Assembly (NCBI RefSeq): GCF_024296865.1
Contig: NZ_CP101134.1
Location: forward strand, 248,001 to 312,000
DNA from: Sphingobacterium sp. LZ7M1
Lineage (GTDB): Bacteria > Bacteroidota > Bacteroidia > Sphingobacteriales > Sphingobacteriaceae
DNA length: 64,000 nt
Reading direction: 5' to 3'
The position numbers and the translations under genes were made by a program. Positions 52,317 through 59,898 of the stretch are shown piece by piece (within the stretch, counting starts at the first letter, position 1; every line of letters starts with the position of its first letter). A model generated the notes under the pieces. It did not search any database and had not been told where the DNA came from. It saw only the letters and a list, made by a program, of their open reading frames with translations.

Positions 52317-54299
52317 ATGCTAAGAAGGTTATTGTTTGTATTGTTGTTGTTTAGCCTTGTTCCTAAACTATACGCCCAGACTGAAGAGGAGTTCAGTTCT
52401 GCATTGGATTCTGCGCGTAATGCAGAGGATAATAAGAAAGATTCAGTCATCTTCACGGCTAAATACGTAAGGTTTACCAACCTGAAAACAATGAAGCGGG
52501 GAACAAAGACCTTTCAGATCGATACTTCCCATGTCAATTTCCAATATTACAATAAACAGAACCTTCCTTGGGATCCTTCAATCAACCTAGGGTCCTATGG
52601 TTTGGCGACTCGAGACTTGTTGTTCAACCCGAACAAGACCATTGGTTTTCAATCCGGCTATCATGCCATGGAACGATATATCCTGCATCCGGATTCTGTC
52701 CAATATTACCGTGCTCGTGCTCGTTATTCAGAATTATATGCTGTAGGTTTCTTCTTTGATGATCAGGTTTTCCGAGCTAAATTGGCGCAGAATATTAATC
52801 CCCACCTGAATATTGGTGCGGAATACCATGCTACCAATACCGACGGATTTTATAATAACCAACAATATAGTGACCGAAAAGGGGCTGTATTTGCCTGGTA
52901 CGAATCGCCTAGCAAGAGGTACAACCTCCTTTCAAACTTTACGTTCAACACCTTAGACGCGACCGAGAACGGTTCGGTAAGGAACGATACCTTATTCAGG
53001 GATACTTCCAGCAATACTTCGCCATCTCGTTATCCCGTGAAATTGGATGGGATACAGTCAAACCGCCCTTATAATAAATGGAAAGATCTGGGCTTCTTTA
53101 TCAGGCAATCCTATTTTATGGGAAGGATCGACACGGTCAGTGGCAATGGTCCAGACGCCGAAATCCATCCAACGAATGTTATTGCCCATAACTCCAGTAT
53201 CAGGCAACAGAAGTTTATCTTCTTCAAGAATCAGGCGGACCTCTATAATGCCCTACCTTTCAACAATCTGGTAAGGGTAGAGGACACAACAAAAATTACA
53301 ACCATTTCGAACGATTTTACCTATAGTTTCTATCTCCGAGGGAAAAGCCTCAAGAATGAAGCTAAGGTCGAACTGGGCTTCCAAAATGACCTGATATGGT
53401 ATGCAGACAGTGTGTTGAATAAGTTTTACCAGAACTCCATGGTAAAGGGAGCTGTCGGCTATAAGTTTTCCGATAAAGTTGACGTCAATTTTACCGCCAA
53501 CCAAATTGTGGTAGGCCGAAACTTTGGGGATTTCCTTTATGAGGCCTATGCCGACATACATTTGAACGAAACCTTAGGAAAATTAAGGATCGGTGCCTAT
53601 TCCCAGAATAAATCGCCCGAAATGATATTCCAAAATGCCAACCTTTCTTACCATTCCTGGAAAGAGGAAGACCTTAATCTGAATAAGATCAAGACCCAAA
53701 ACCTTTCCTTTCAATACGCAAATGATAAGTTGGGATTCAACGGAAAGCTGGAGTATTTCTTGATCAATAACTATACTTATTTTCAGGAAGTTCCAAATCC
53801 TGACAACAATATATTGGGTGCGAGGAATATCCTGCCAACCCAAGAGGGAAACCTTAATCTCTTGAAACTGACCGTCGGCCAGAATTTCAAGTTCCGTAGG
53901 TTCCACTTAGATAACCGCGTGGTTTACCAAAAGTCCGATGCGATGGACATCCTGGCGACGCCAGAGCTGTACACATGGCACAGTTTCTACTATGCGAACA
54001 AGCTGTACAATGTCATGGACTTTAGATTGGGTATGGATGTACGTTTCAATACCCCATTCCGTACACCTTCTTATTCCATCAACTCCGGACAGTTCTATAA
54101 TGACAACGTAGGGATCGAGTTCTCAACTTACCCTATCGCCGATCTTTGGTTCACTGGAAACATCGATCGTGTCAATCTTTTCTTAAGCTATAACTTCGTC
54201 AACCAACATGTGTACCCTAATGGGTATTACAGCGTAAGACGTTATCCTATGGCGCCTGCAAACCTAAGGTTTGGGGTATCCTGGAAGTTCTATGATTAG
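52317..54299 (+). CDS. Putative outer-membrane porin (Porin_10 type)
   Basis: I use the ATG at 52317 (660 residues; an upstream TTG at 52311 is less likely). A signal peptide ends near LYAQTEEE. The body is a string of amphipathic beta-strands with many Tyr, Asn and Phe, including YYNKQNLPWDPSINLGSYG and IGFQSGYHAMERY near residues 75-125, which I associate with the Bacteroidota 'putative porin' family (Porin_10). The C-terminus ends NLRFGVSWKFYD. It should form an outer-membrane barrel. It is not tied to a neighbouring pathway. Confidence 0.85.
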   Translation: MLRRLLFVLLLFSLVPKLYAQTEEEFSSALDSARNAEDNKKDSVIFTAKYVRFTNLKTMKRGTKTFQIDTSHVNFQYYNKQNLPWDPSINLGSYGLATRDLLFNPNKTIGFQSGYHAMERYILHPDSVQYYRARARYSELYAVGFFFDDQVFRAKLAQNINPHLNIGAEYHATNTDGFYNNQQYSDRKGAVFAWYESPSKRYNLLSNFTFNTLDATENGSVRNDTLFRDTSSNTSPSRYPVKLDGIQSNRPYNKWKDLGFFIRQSYFMGRIDTVSGNGPDAEIHPTNVIAHNSSIRQQKFIFFKNQADLYNALPFNNLVRVEDTTKITTISNDFTYSFYLRGKSLKNEAKVELGFQNDLIWYADSVLNKFYQNSMVKGAVGYKFSDKVDVNFTANQIVVGRNFGDFLYEAYADIHLNETLGKLRIGAYSQNKSPEMIFQNANLSYHSWKEEDLNLNKIKTQNLSFQYANDKLGFNGKLEYFLINNYTYFQEVPNPDNNILGARNILPTQEGNLNLLKLTVGQNFKFRRFHLDNRVVYQKSDAMDILATPELYTWHSFYYANKLYNVMDFRLGMDVRFNTPFRTPSYSINSGQFYNDNVGIEFSTYPIADLWFTGNIDRVNLFLSYNFVNQHVYPNGYYSVRRYPMAPANLRFGVSWKFYD

Positions 54300-54539
54300 T
54301 GGTTTTTAGTATTTAGTAGAGAGTATTTAGTATTTAGACTTGGTGAAAATTCTTGCCAGGGAGGGGAGTTTTTGTGTGGATTACAGGTGAAATCTTGTAA
54401 AAGTGCGTAGTTTTTTGAGAGGATTTTTGGCGATGGGCTTTGAGTATTATTCGAGGCATGTTCGGGACATATTGCGAAAATTCCGAATGTGTCTCGAATG
54501 AGGTCAGGATTATTGCTGTGAGGATTTTTTGATTATGGT
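54300..54539. repeat. Repeat-containing gap with palindromic element copy 2
   Basis: At 54308-54338 there are direct repeats of TATTTAGTA. At 54465-54505 lies a diverged, inverted partial copy of the 5282-5339 palindrome (GTGTCTCGAATGAG shared exactly). No gene seen. Confidence 0.6.
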
Positions 54540-54902
54540 CTAATCACAAGCCATGGTGTTGAATTCGATCTGCAATTGGGTTGACCCTTTTTCGTCAACA
54601 GTTAGCCATTGATAGTTTTTAAGGGTATATGCATTGCCACCATCAATTGAAACCCATTCATCTATACCTTTTGCGCCGTTTTTTAAGTCCCCTCTCGTCG
54701 TGAGGCCAATTGGAGCTAGATATTTTCTGTCATGTACCAGGACTTTGCATTTAGAGCTTTTAATTGCTTCTGATGCTTGGACACTAGAATAAAATTTAGC
54801 TTTTGTTAGTGCAGGTAAAACAGAGCTTATTTTTGAAGGAGACATTGAAGTTGCGCATGAGGTTATTAAAATAATAATACCCATTACTAATAGGTTTTTC
54901 AT
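54540..54902 (-). CDS. Small hypothetical lipoprotein
   Basis: The 120-residue product has a lipobox (IILITSCATS, Cys16), so it should be a lipoprotein. The mature part has a strand-rich C-terminal half (GIDEWVSIDGGNAYTLKNYQWLTVDE) and ends FNTMACD. I do not recognise a family. It stands alone and AT content around it is high, with repeats on both sides. Confidence 0.65.
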   Translation of the reverse strand: MKNLLVMGIIILITSCATSMSPSKISSVLPALTKAKFYSSVQASEAIKSSKCKVLVHDRKYLAPIGLTTRGDLKNGAKGIDEWVSIDGGNAYTLKNYQWLTVDEKGSTQLQIEFNTMACD

Positions 54903-55017
54903 ATTGAGATTTTTTGAGATTGTAAATATAACGTTTTAAAATCTTAAAAAATCCTATTGGTTTAATAATTAATAAATAGGAAATAATAATTATCAAAACA
55001 TAGGTTTATAGCATTTT

Positions 55018-55146
55018 TGATTCTGAACGATCAGTAAAGAATATGTACGGTTCTTCTCTATATGGGCGTGTCATTCTGTACTGAAGGTACAGGGACTGTT
55101 CGCTAATACAATCATGGTCTGCATAGTTCCGAGACCTTTCGTTCCT
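55018..55146. repeat. 129-bp direct repeat, copy A
   Basis: It begins TGATTCTGAACGATCAG and ends CCTTTCGTTCCT, aligning without gaps to copy B 308 bp downstream with roughly 88 percent identity. It contains a GTACTGAAGGTAC small hairpin. Confidence 0.8.
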
Positions 55147-55325
55147 CAAGGTGACACAGGAAAAGGGAGCTTTGTGGCATCGGAGGATGTCCCGAAGAGT
55201 ATCGGAATAACCCTTTCTTGCTATGAAATAGTTTCCTCATCTTACGATTTCGGAATGACCACAATTTCCTAAAAAAACAAGAAATAGATTCTTCGCGTTG
55301 CTCTGAATCCCTCTTTATCGCTCTC

Positions 55326-55454
55326 TGATTCTGAACGATCAGTGAAGAATCTGTACGGTTCTCCTCTATACGGGCGTGTCATTCTGTACCGCAGGTACAG
55401 GAACTGTTCGCTAATACAATCAGGATTCGCATGGTTCTGAGACCTTTCGTTCCT
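55326..55454. repeat. 129-bp direct repeat, copy B
   Basis: Second copy of the element at 55018-55146, with the same orientation and about 15 substitutions. Confidence 0.8.
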
Positions 55455-55596
55455 ACCAATGACAAGTTTGTTAAATCTTTGTTTCTAGGTATTTAGCCCG
55501 CAAATTTATTTTTCTGATTTATTTCTCTTTTGGCGAACTACTGCCCTGGAAGGGCAGAATTATTTTAGAATTGGTATTGAACTATAAAGGGTTAAT

Positions 55597-55634
55597 GCAA
55601 AAACGATGTTCGATTAATCGAACATCGTTTTTGC
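55597..55634. terminator. Orphan 38-bp perfect palindrome
   Basis: A spacer-less 19-bp inverted repeat (GCAAAAACGATGTTCGATT and its complement) with T-rich end looks like a strong terminator, but no gene is immediately on either side. Confidence 0.55.
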
Positions 55635-55878
55635 GCTACTTTCAGGCTAACGTACCATACCAGCTAAAATAATGGAACCCCAAAAGGGGTTCTATATTTA
55701 AAAAATAAAAGAGCTAATTGATTTTCATTGCCAATTACTGTCATCAACTTCCAATAAATTTAGTCCAAATTTTTACTTCTCAGGGTGGCACAAGGAAAAG
55801 AGAGCGTATTTGTGGCCTATTGTCCAATGAGACAACATTATTTTAGCTGGATGGTTTGAGACCAAATAGGGTAAAGCA

Positions 55879-55906
55879 AAAAAGCATCAAGAAATTGATG
55901 CTTTTC
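55879..55906 (-). terminator. Terminator downstream of tRNA-like copy 1 / GIY-YIG
   Basis: Stem AAAAGCATCAA/TTGATGCTTTT with a GAAA loop; the same hairpin recurs at about 56399-56425 and 56543-56568 downstream of each tRNA-like unit on the minus strand. Confidence 0.75.
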
Positions 55907-55916
55907 TTTCGGTAGT

Positions 55917-55979
55917 GGAGGCTACTGGATTCGAACCAGTGACCACTTCCGACTATAAGTCGGAATGCTCTGAACCAGC
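55917..55979 (-). repeat. tRNA-like segment, copy 1 (3' part of tRNA-Val-like sequence)
   Basis: On the minus strand this is the D-loop half, an altered anticodon arm (TTCCGACTTATAGTCGGAA), the T arm (ACTGGTTCGAATCCAGT) and the acceptor 3' strand AGCCTCC. The 5' end is replaced by the GIY-YIG ORF, whose stop TAG lies in the anticodon arm. Confidence 0.8.
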
Positions 55980-56219
55980 ATCGCGTATGAGTTTTTCGAT
56001 AAGCTTCTTGCTTTTCCACCCTTTTATTTCTTTTTCTCTTCTCATGGCTTCATTTTTTTGATTGAATGATTCTACATGGACTATAATCCAATCATTGGCT
56101 CGGTTTGTAAATCCCTTGCTTTTTGAGTTATGTCGTCGTAACCTGTCTGTAATGTCTTGAGTAAATCCGATATAATATCGGTCTAGAGAAGGAGAGTAAA
56201 TAATGTACACTGTATACAT
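55953..56219 (-). CDS. Small GIY-YIG nuclease-domain protein
   Basis: The 88-residue protein has the GIY-YIG fold: YTVYIIYSPSLDRYYIGFTQDITDRLRRHN (1-31) with conserved Arg, and REKEIKGWKSKKLIEKLI (62-79) with Glu. Small proteins of this kind are common in Bacteroidota, often beside tRNA genes. The last eight residues (AGSEHSDL) are encoded by a tRNA-like segment and the stop codon is inside it, so the gene and tRNA repeat are fused. This looks like a homing or tRNA-targeting element. The catalytic residues appear intact. Confidence 0.82.
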   Translation of the reverse strand: MYTVYIIYSPSLDRYYIGFTQDITDRLRRHNSKSKGFTNRANDWIIVHVESFNQKNEAMRREKEIKGWKSKKLIEKLIRDAGSEHSDL

Positions 56220-56291
56220 TAGAGAAAATTGTAGTATAAATTCCTTAAACGCAAAAAATGATCACTTATTTGATGCTTTTCTTTCGGTAGT

Positions 56292-56364
56292 GGAGGCTAC
56301 TGGATTCGAACCAGTGACCACTTCCGACTTTAGGTCGGAATGCTCTGAACCAGCTTCACCGCCC
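56292..56364 (-). repeat. tRNA-derived repeat, copy 2
   Basis: This unit has the T arm and acceptor 3' strand of tRNA-Val but an anticodon arm TTCCGACCTAAAGTCGGAA with a 5-nt loop, and a 5' side (GGGCGGTGAA) that cannot pair with the 3' acceptor strand. It is not a functional tRNA. Confidence 0.75.
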
Positions 56365-56435
56365 TGGAAAAACATCCATTTAGTACCTTTAAACGCAAAA
56401 AAGCATCAATTTCTTGATGCTTTTCTTTCGGTAGT

Positions 56436-56508
56436 GGAGGCTACTGGATTCGAACCAGTGACCACTTCCGACTTTAGGTCGGAATGCTCTGAACCAGCTT
56501 CACCGCCC
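56436..56508 (-). repeat. tRNA-derived repeat, copy 3
   Basis: Identical over the tRNA-like part to copy 2 and exactly 144 bp from it; the next unit, 144 bp on, is the intact tRNA-Val. Unit length includes the hairpin terminator. Confidence 0.78.
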
Positions 56509-56542
56509 TGGAAAAACATCCATTTAGTACCTTTAAACGCAA

Positions 56543-56568
56543 AAAAGCATCAATTTCTTGATGCTTTT
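56543..56568 (-). terminator. Terminator of tRNA-Val (56580-56653)
   Basis: Stem AAAAGCATCAA/TTGATGCTTTT, 4-nt loop, followed on the minus strand by a T run; 11 bp past the tRNA 3' end. Confidence 0.8.
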
Positions 56569-56579
56569 CTTTCGGTAGT

Positions 56580-56653
56580 GGAGGCTACTGGATTCGAACC
56601 AGTGACCCTCTGCTTGTAAGGCAGATGCTCTGAACCAGCTGAGCTAAGCCTCC
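56580..56653 (-). tRNA. tRNA-Val (TAC)
   Basis: On the minus strand a 74-nt cloverleaf folds: acceptor GGAGGCT/AGCCTCC, D arm GCTC-AGCTGGTTCA-GAGC, anticodon stem TCTGC/GCAGA with loop CTTACAA (anticodon TAC), variable GGGTC and T arm ACTGG-TTCGAAT-CCAGT. CCA is not encoded. It shares a transcript with the second tRNA-Val. Confidence 0.95.
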
Positions 56654-56661
56654 TTTTTATT

Positions 56662-56710
56662 GACCATTTCCGATTTGACATCGGAATGCTCTGAATGACT
56701 GAGCTTGGTC
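56662..56710 (-). pseudogene. T-arm-less tRNA-like remnant
   Basis: On the minus strand 49 nt fold into a GACCA/TGGTC closing stem, a D arm GCTC/GAGC and a TTCCGAT/ATCGGAA arm with a 5-nt GTCAA loop, but no T arm. It lies between the two tRNA-Val genes. It is probably decayed. Confidence 0.5.
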
Positions 56711-56719
56711 TTTTTTGGT

Positions 56720-56793
56720 GGAGAATACTGGATTCGAACCAGTGACCCTCTGCTTGTAAGGCAGATGCTCTGAACCAGCTGAGCTAATTCTCC
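56720..56793 (-). tRNA. tRNA-Val (TAC), second copy
   Basis: Identical to the other tRNA-Val except for the acceptor stem (GGAGAAT/ATTCTCC). The anticodon loop is CTTACAA. It is the promoter-proximal gene of the cluster. Confidence 0.95.
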
Positions 56794-56812
56794 TTTTCCG
56801 TGTTGCGGTGTG

Positions 56813-56842
56813 CAAATATAGGGGTTAATTCTGATTTACAAA
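56813..56842 (-). promoter_or_regulatory. tRNA promoter TTTG-N18-TATATTTG
   Basis: On the minus strand TTTG (56842-56839) and an exact TATATTTG (56820-56813) are 18 bp apart, 20 bp upstream of the first tRNA-Val. This is the best consensus promoter in the window. Confidence 0.82.
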
Positions 56843-56971
56843 ATATTTTATGGATATTTTTTGTGGGTGAATTGGCAAATTATTCAAAGCCAAATAATTA
56901 ATTTGATTTTTAGTGTGGCGTCTTGGATACTGTACGGTCAGAAAGATAGTGGGAAAGTCCATTGAAGCCTG

Positions 56972-57295
56972 CTATTGCAAGAAAGAATAGATTCTTTCCA
57001 TGTAATAGGCCTCGTCTAAAGACCTGACCAATTCAGTCATTTCAAAGTGGTTGAAGGAAAAATTGATTCCCGAATAGGGGCTGTTCAATAAGATCCGTTC
57101 TCGGCCATCTGGAAATGATACGGGGCTGCTTTCGGCATAGATATCCTTCACGATCCTTCGGAACATGATAAAATCTTCTTTGCTGAAGTTGATGAGGATA
57201 TTATTGAAACAAAGGTGTATGATATTCTGACCCTCTGGCATACTGATGAAGCCTTGGTCATTTTTGGAGAGAATTCTTAGGCGACAGTTGTCCAT
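56972..57295 (-). CDS. Small hypothetical protein
   Basis: The 107-residue product (MDNCRLRILSKNDQGFISMPEGQNIIHLCFNNILINFSKEDFIMF...) has a beta-strand-rich first half, a NNILINFSKEDFIMFRRIV segment, and ends in a helical LDEAYYMERIYSFLQ. It recalls small Bacteroidota DUF6686-like proteins (ligand-less Cys, strand, then DF-x-x-F helix), but I am not sure. No signal peptide or membrane helix. It is a stand-alone gene. Confidence 0.6.
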   Translation of the reverse strand: MDNCRLRILSKNDQGFISMPEGQNIIHLCFNNILINFSKEDFIMFRRIVKDIYAESSPVSFPDGRERILLNSPYSGINFSFNHFEMTELVRSLDEAYYMERIYSFLQ

Positions 57296-57329
57296 ATATA
57301 GCCAATCCCGTTTTTTATTTGTGCCTGCG

Positions 57330-57359
57330 TTACCCGCATGCCTATCTTCATGCGGGTAA
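57330..57359. repeat. Inverted repeat TTACCCGCATG
   Basis: Perfect 11-bp arms with an 8-nt loop and no T run lie in the 220-bp gap between two minus-strand genes; it may be a REP-like element. Confidence 0.5.
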
Positions 57360-57515
57360 ACAGGACTTCTGTATAATTGAAACTGTTTTCTTTGCTGGAG
57401 TAAAAGTAGGTATTATTTAGAATGATTATAAATAATAGTTCCTTTATGACATTGGGATTATATATTGTCGCCTGAGTTAAAAAAAACGTCAGGATTTCTA
57501 CTGTAATAGCCGTGT

Positions 57516-58232
57516 CTACAGTTCTCTGATGACGATATTTCGGAAACCAACAGAGTCTGTATGATTTTGGAATGCTATCTTTCCTTTAGGGTATGTCGCA
57601 AACGCTGGATAGTTTTTCATGTTGCTATTGGCAATCTTTTGTTTGAATGCAGGGGTATTGATGCTATCTTGAAAGGTGATCTTGTCGTTTAGCCAAAAGG
57701 TTACCTGTCCATCCTGCTGTTTGATCTTGGCTTTGTTCCATTCGCCGAAAGGATTGGGCTTGGAGTTGCTGCCGATACATTCCACTGAATAGAGACAGCC
57801 TGCCCAATGCGTGGAATCTACCTGATGCCTTGGTTCGGCATTGGCATTGTCAAGGAGTTGCATTTCTAGTCCAGTTGCAAAGGTGGCTGCGTAGGTACTA
57901 TCCTCGCGAACATTGATGAATACACCACTGTTTCCTCCTTTTTTGACCTTCCATTCGAAGTCCAGTTCAAAGTCTTGGTATTCTTTGTCGCTGATCAAGT
58001 CGCCGAATTCTCCATTGCCCTTCGGGTCACAGATTAATTCGCCATTGTCGACTTTCCATTTGGAATCCATATTTCCACGGTTGTAGACATGCCATCCGGT
58101 CAAGTCCTTTGCATTGAAAAATGCACTGGAATCTGTAGTTTCTGGATTTTCTTTTACGGTTGAGGATTGGTTACAGGAAGCTAATGCTAAGGAAAGGATA
58201 AGTGCAACGGATTTGATAGGGTTGGTCGACAT
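57516..58232 (-). CDS. DUF1080 lipoprotein (3-keto-disaccharide hydrolase-like)
   Basis: The 238-residue protein has a lipobox (LALASC, Cys20) and a DUF1080 domain: FNAKDLTGWHVYN, KWKVDNGELICDPKGNGEFGDLISDKEYQDFELDFEWKV, GGNSGVFINVRED, and the C-terminal GKIAFQNHTDSVGFRNIVIREL. The fold is a concanavalin-like beta-sandwich. Characterised relatives hydrolyse 3-keto glycosides made by Gfo/Idh-type dehydrogenases; the substrate here is unknown. It is exported and anchored. No operon partner is next to it. Confidence 0.88.
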   Translation of the reverse strand: MSTNPIKSVALILSLALASCNQSSTVKENPETTDSSAFFNAKDLTGWHVYNRGNMDSKWKVDNGELICDPKGNGEFGDLISDKEYQDFELDFEWKVKKGGNSGVFINVREDSTYAATFATGLEMQLLDNANAEPRHQVDSTHWAGCLYSVECIGSNSKPNPFGEWNKAKIKQQDGQVTFWLNDKITFQDSINTPAFKQKIANSNMKNYPAFATYPKGKIAFQNHTDSVGFRNIVIREL

Positions 58233-58360
58233 AGTTGTTGATTTTTAAAATTTTACAAAGGACTAAATGTAAAAAGAAAAATCAAGAAAATTTTGGGAGG
58301 ACCCTAGAGAATAGCTTGTATAAAGAAAATATGACAGTGGAACCTAAAAAGCAGCTGGGC

Positions 58361-58882
58361 TTAGAAGCGTTCGATTTCGTCGATCTGTTCCATGATAAAC
58401 TTCAATGATATGGGGTCTTGAAACTCTTCCTCTGAATTCAATTCGTTTTGGATCAGTGGAATGTGAATCTTTAAGGGCAAGACGTGCATGCGCATATAGT
58501 TGCATACACCAGTGAAGTGGTCCACGCCACGGATATTTCCATATTTTCCAGTTGATACCCCGACCAGAGCGGCCTTTTTGTGATAGAAAGAGGCAGGGAA
58601 TGCGCAGGCATCTATAAACACCTTTAAGATTCCCGGGTAGGAGCCATTGTATTCTGGGATGATAAACACGAATTTTTTAGCTGCAGACACTTTTTCCTGG
58701 ATCTCGGCAAAGGCTTCGCTGCGTTTTCCATATAGATCCGTATCAATGATATCATGGGGAAGATCCTCAAGGGAAAGTATCTCAAACTCTTCGCCCCTTT
58801 TTGACAATTCCTTTTGATAAAATTTTGCAACTTTTAATGAGTTGGAACGTTTTCTATTTGTGCCTGAGATAATTAAATTCAT
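58361..58882 (-). CDS. NAD(P)H-dependent FMN reductase
   Basis: The 173-residue flavodoxin-like protein begins NLIISGTNRKRSNSLKVAKFY (phosphate-binding loop for FMN) and has FVFIIPEYNGSYPGILKVFIDAC (about 92-114), the signature of the NADPH-dependent FMN/azo-reductase family. It would reduce flavins or quinone-like acceptors in the cytoplasm. It is a single gene, and 214 bp upstream in the other direction is parA. Confidence 0.9.
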   Translation of the reverse strand: MNLIISGTNRKRSNSLKVAKFYQKELSKRGEEFEILSLEDLPHDIIDTDLYGKRSEAFAEIQEKVSAAKKFVFIIPEYNGSYPGILKVFIDACAFPASFYHKKAALVGVSTGKYGNIRGVDHFTGVCNYMRMHVLPLKIHIPLIQNELNSEEEFQDPISLKFIMEQIDEIERF

Positions 58883-59052
58883 TGTTTGATGTTACATGTA
58901 AAAAGCAATAGCGTTCGGTATCAATACCTAAATCTATTTTTCGTATCTTAGCATCCTGACTTGGTAGAATGAGATTCGCTTCAAAATTAGCAAATTTAAC
59001 ATCATTTAAGTGTCTAATATCATCAAGGTATGTTAATTTGCATATTGAAGTG

Positions 59053-59076
59053 AAATAATGCCGGTCGACATTATTT
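59053..59076. repeat. Inverted repeat upstream of parA
   Basis: AAATAATG (59053-59060) and CATTATTT (59069-59076) with an 8-nt loop CCGGTCGA lie 20 bp before the parA start. It could be an operator for autoregulation; it does not resemble parS. Confidence 0.35.
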
Positions 59077-59096
59077 TCAAAAATTGAGGAATCACA

Positions 59097-59897
59097 ATGG
59101 GAAAGATTATTGCCATAGCCAATCAAAAAGGAGGAGTTGGTAAAACAACCACCTCCATCAATCTTGCTGCGAGTTTAGCTGTGTTAGAATATAAGACTTT
59201 GTTGGTGGATGCGGATCCGCAAGCAAACTCCACGTCTGGAATTGGTTTTGATCCTCGCGCCATTAAGACCAGCATTTATGAATGTTTGGTGAATGATGTG
59301 ACAGCAAAAGAAGCCATACAGGCCACCGATACTCCAAATCTAGATCTATTGCCAGCCCATATCGACTTGGTCGGTGCGGAGATTGAGATGATCAACCTGG
59401 AGGAGCGCGAATACAAGATGAAACGGCTTTTGGATGAAGTGAAGGATGATTATGATTTTGTCATCATTGACTGTTCCCCATCTTTAGGGCTAATTACCAT
59501 CAATGCACTTACAGCTTCAAATTCAGTGATCATTCCGGTTCAATGTGAGTATTTTGCATTGGAAGGATTGGGTAAGTTGTTGAATACAATTAAGATTGTA
59601 CAGACACGATTGAACACCGAACTGGAGATCGAAGGTATTTTATTGACGATGTACGATGTTCGTTTGAGGTTATCGAACCAAGTAGTGGAGGAGGTGCGCA
59701 CGCATTTCCACGATTTGGTGTTTGATACAATTATTCAGAGAAATACGCGTTTGAGTGAAGCCCCAAGTTTCGGGATTTCAGTAATCATGCATGATGCATC
59801 CTGTAAAGGTGCCATCAATTATTTGAACCTTGCACGTGAGATTTTGGAGAAGAATGGATTATTAAAAGAGAATAATAAGCAAACTGTAACAGTATAG
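59097..59897 (+). CDS. parA: ParA-family chromosome-partition ATPase (Soj)
   Basis: The 266-residue protein has a deviant Walker A motif QKGGVGKTT (11-19), VDADPQANSTSG, VIIDCSPSLGLIT and PVQCEYFALEGLGKLL. It lacks a long N-terminal HTH domain, so it is the short, chromosomal Soj type. It forms ATP-dependent dimers on DNA and moves ParB-parS complexes. It starts the parA-parB-DUF5683-dapB-lepB operon. Confidence 0.96.
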   Translation: MGKIIAIANQKGGVGKTTTSINLAASLAVLEYKTLLVDADPQANSTSGIGFDPRAIKTSIYECLVNDVTAKEAIQATDTPNLDLLPAHIDLVGAEIEMINLEEREYKMKRLLDEVKDDYDFVIIDCSPSLGLITINALTASNSVIIPVQCEYFALEGLGKLLNTIKIVQTRLNTELEIEGILLTMYDVRLRLSNQVVEEVRTHFHDLVFDTIIQRNTRLSEAPSFGISVIMHDASCKGAINYLNLAREILEKNGLLKENNKQTVTV

Positions 59898-59898
59898 T

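Larger units (their letters stand above)
54903..55952. other. 1-kb gene-free repeat region
   Basis: This stretch contains two 129-bp direct repeats (55018-55146, 55326-55454), three tight hairpins (55541-55557, 55597-55634, 55675-55692), a 15-bp inverted pair CCAGCTAAAATAATG (55660-55674 / 55836-55850) and the GIY-YIG terminator. No ORF with coding character was found. Confidence 0.7.

Noticed and set aside
56203..56619. Plus-strand ORF of 138 residues made of 48-residue perfect repeats
   Set aside because: It is the translation of tRNA T arms, acceptor strands and terminators antisense to the tRNA genes (VVEATGFEPVT is a typical false tRNA-derived peptide); the 144-bp period only happens to be a multiple of three.
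55917..56653. CRISPR-like array
   Set aside because: The 144-bp units are duplicated tRNA-terminator segments; there are no short repeats with unique spacers and no cas genes.
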